This document shows, one piece after another, positions 4,182 through 5,133 of a stretch of 5,133 bases of DNA. Both the position numbers and the translations under genes were made by a program. The DNA is from an uncultured Oscillospiraceae bacterium. Lineage in GTDB: Bacteria; Bacillota; Clostridia; Oscillospirales; Oscillospiraceae. Position 1 is the stretch's first letter, and every line of letters starts with the position of its first letter. The notes under the pieces were generated by a model that worked only from the letters and a program-made list of their open reading frames with translations, was not told where the DNA came from and did no database searches. The stretch lies in assembly GCA_934572365.1 (NCBI GenBank), contig CAKTKX010000108.1:1-5133 (forward strand), in the 5' to 3' direction.

Positions 4182-5133
4182 ATACCGTTACCGTCCGTGC
4201 CTCCAAACAGTATGATATTCTGATCGGTCAGGGGCTTCTGCCCATGCTGGGCGCGGAAGCGAAAAAGCTGGGAAAGGCGCAGAAAATCTGCGTCGTCAGC
4301 GAGAGCAGCGTGTATCCTCTTTATGGGGTTGCTGCCGAGGAAAGTCTGAAAAGCGCCGGGTTTTCCGTGGTTTCCTATGTATTCCCCGCCGGGGAAGAAA
4401 GCAAGAATGGGCAGGTTTTTCTTGATCTTCTGAACTTTCTCGCGGAAAACCAGCTGACCCGCTCCGACCTGATCGTCGCCCTGGGCGGCGGTGTGGTGGG
4501 CGATCTGGCGGGCTTCGCCGCCGCAAGCTACCTTCGGGGCATCCGCTTCATTCAGGTTCCCACGACTTTGCTTGCCGCCGTAGATTCCTCCGTAGGCGGC
4601 AAAACCGCCATCGATCTTCCCGCCGGGAAGAACCTTGCCGGTGCCTTCTGCCAGCCCAGTCTGGTGCTGTGCGACACGGACACCCTGAATTCCCTCCCCC
4701 TTGACATTTTCCGGGACGGCTGCGCCGAGGTCATCAAGTACGGCGTGCTGTACGACCCGAAGCTCTTCGCCCATCTGGAAGAAAAGGGGCTTGCCTTTGA
4801 CCGGGAAGCGGTGATCACCCGCTGCGTGGAATTAAAGCGGGACGTGGTCATGGAGGACGAATTCGACACCGGCGCACGAATGAAGCTGAATCTAGGTCAC
4901 ACCGTCGGTCACGGCGTGGAGGCGAAAAGCCGGTTTGCCCTCTCCCACGGAAAGGCCGTCGCCATCGGCATGGCCATCGTCAGCCGGGCGTCCGCCTGCG
5001 CCGATACGCCGCGAATCGTGGCGCTTCTGGAACAATTCGGTCTGCCCACCCGGACGGACTACTCCGCAGACGACCTTTTCACCTACACCCTCTCGGACAA
5101 AAAGCGCTCCGGCGGCACGGTGAATCTCATCAT
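4178..5133 (+). CDS. aroB: 3-dehydroquinate synthase, N-terminal 318 residues (3' end outside window)
   Basis: AroB converts DAHP to 3-dehydroquinate, the second shikimate step, using NAD and a divalent metal, usually zinc. Motifs are PAGEESK (70-76), the NAD-binding GGGVVGDLAGFAA (103-115), VPTTLLAAVDSSVGGKTAID (127-146) with K142 in the active site, GCAEVIKYG (181-189), LNLGHTVGH (237-245) and SHGKAVAIGM (256-265). E184, H241 and H257 match the three known metal ligands, and H245 the nearby active-site histidine. Full-length enzymes have about 350-360 residues, so roughly 35-40 lie beyond the edge. The stretch between GM (264-265) and FGLPT (287-291) looks a few residues shorter than usual, probably a loop difference. 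The ATG overlaps the tyrA stop by ATGA, with AGGAGG at 4165-4170 seven bases upstream, so it is cotranscribed and probably translationally coupled. Further aro genes likely follow. Confidence 0.97.
   Translation, partial: MNTVTVRASKQYDILIGQGLLPMLGAEAKKLGKAQKICVVSESSVYPLYGVAAEESLKSAGFSVVSYVFPAGEESKNGQVFLDLLNFLAENQLTRSDLIVALGGGVVGDLAGFAAASYLRGIRFIQVPTTLLAAVDSSVGGKTAIDLPAGKNLAGAFCQPSLVLCDTDTLNSLPLDIFRDGCAEVIKYGVLYDPKLFAHLEEKGLAFDREAVITRCVELKRDVVMEDEFDTGARMKLNLGHTVGHGVEAKSRFALSHGKAVAIGMAIVSRASACADTPRIVALLEQFGLPTRTDYSADDLFTYTLSDKKRSGGTVNLI

Noticed and set aside
4091..4774. Reverse-strand open frame of 227 codons across tyrA and aroB
   Set aside because: It overlaps two well supported forward genes and shows no motif or start signal.

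Overview
The window reads as ordinary chromosomal DNA of a Gram-positive, Clostridia-type bacterium, most likely a gut Oscillospiraceae/Ruminococcaceae relative. This placement is inferred from a SAM-I (S-box) riboswitch in front of metK, strong AGGAG-type ribosome binding sites, GC-rich genes separated by AT-rich spacers, and the type of DAHP synthase present. No mobile element, CRISPR array, tRNA or rRNA was seen.

Layout. Positions 1-864 (minus strand) hold the first 288 codons of metK (S-adenosylmethionine synthetase), whose 3' end lies outside the window. Upstream of it, read leftwards, come a promoter (1060-1087), a SAM-I aptamer (947-1037), an antiterminator (919-950) and an intrinsic terminator (898-934), which together form a SAM-responsive off switch. 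Facing the other way, a probable promoter (1111-1139) serves a 287-residue membrane protein (1223-2086, GTG start). It resembles the rhomboid family but lacks the Ser/His catalytic pair and ends in a Cys/His-rich, probably zinc-binding tail.

The right half is an aromatic amino acid operon: aroF (DAHP synthase, 2353-3354), tyrA (prephenate dehydrogenase, 3351-4181) and aroB (3-dehydroquinate synthase, 4178 to beyond the right edge). The genes are joined by two 4-base ATGA overlaps. A near-consensus promoter (2119-2147) lies about 200 bases before aroF.

The most interesting element is the leader between that promoter and aroF. It contains a 22-codon reading frame with its own AAGGAG site. Codons 10-18 read FSFYYYYFF, so eight of nine are Phe or Tyr. 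Codons within this run sit in the 5' arm of a 13-bp hairpin. Just after the stop codon, an 11-base segment can pair with the 5' arm and loop of a strong terminator hairpin that precedes aroF. This is the full layout of classical ribosome-mediated attenuation, sensing charged tRNA-Tyr and tRNA-Phe. With the probable allosteric N-terminal domain of AroF, aromatic end products would act on both synthesis and activity of the first pathway enzyme.

The window therefore carries two RNA-based attenuation systems of different kinds: ligand-sensing for SAM synthesis and translation-sensing for aromatic synthesis.
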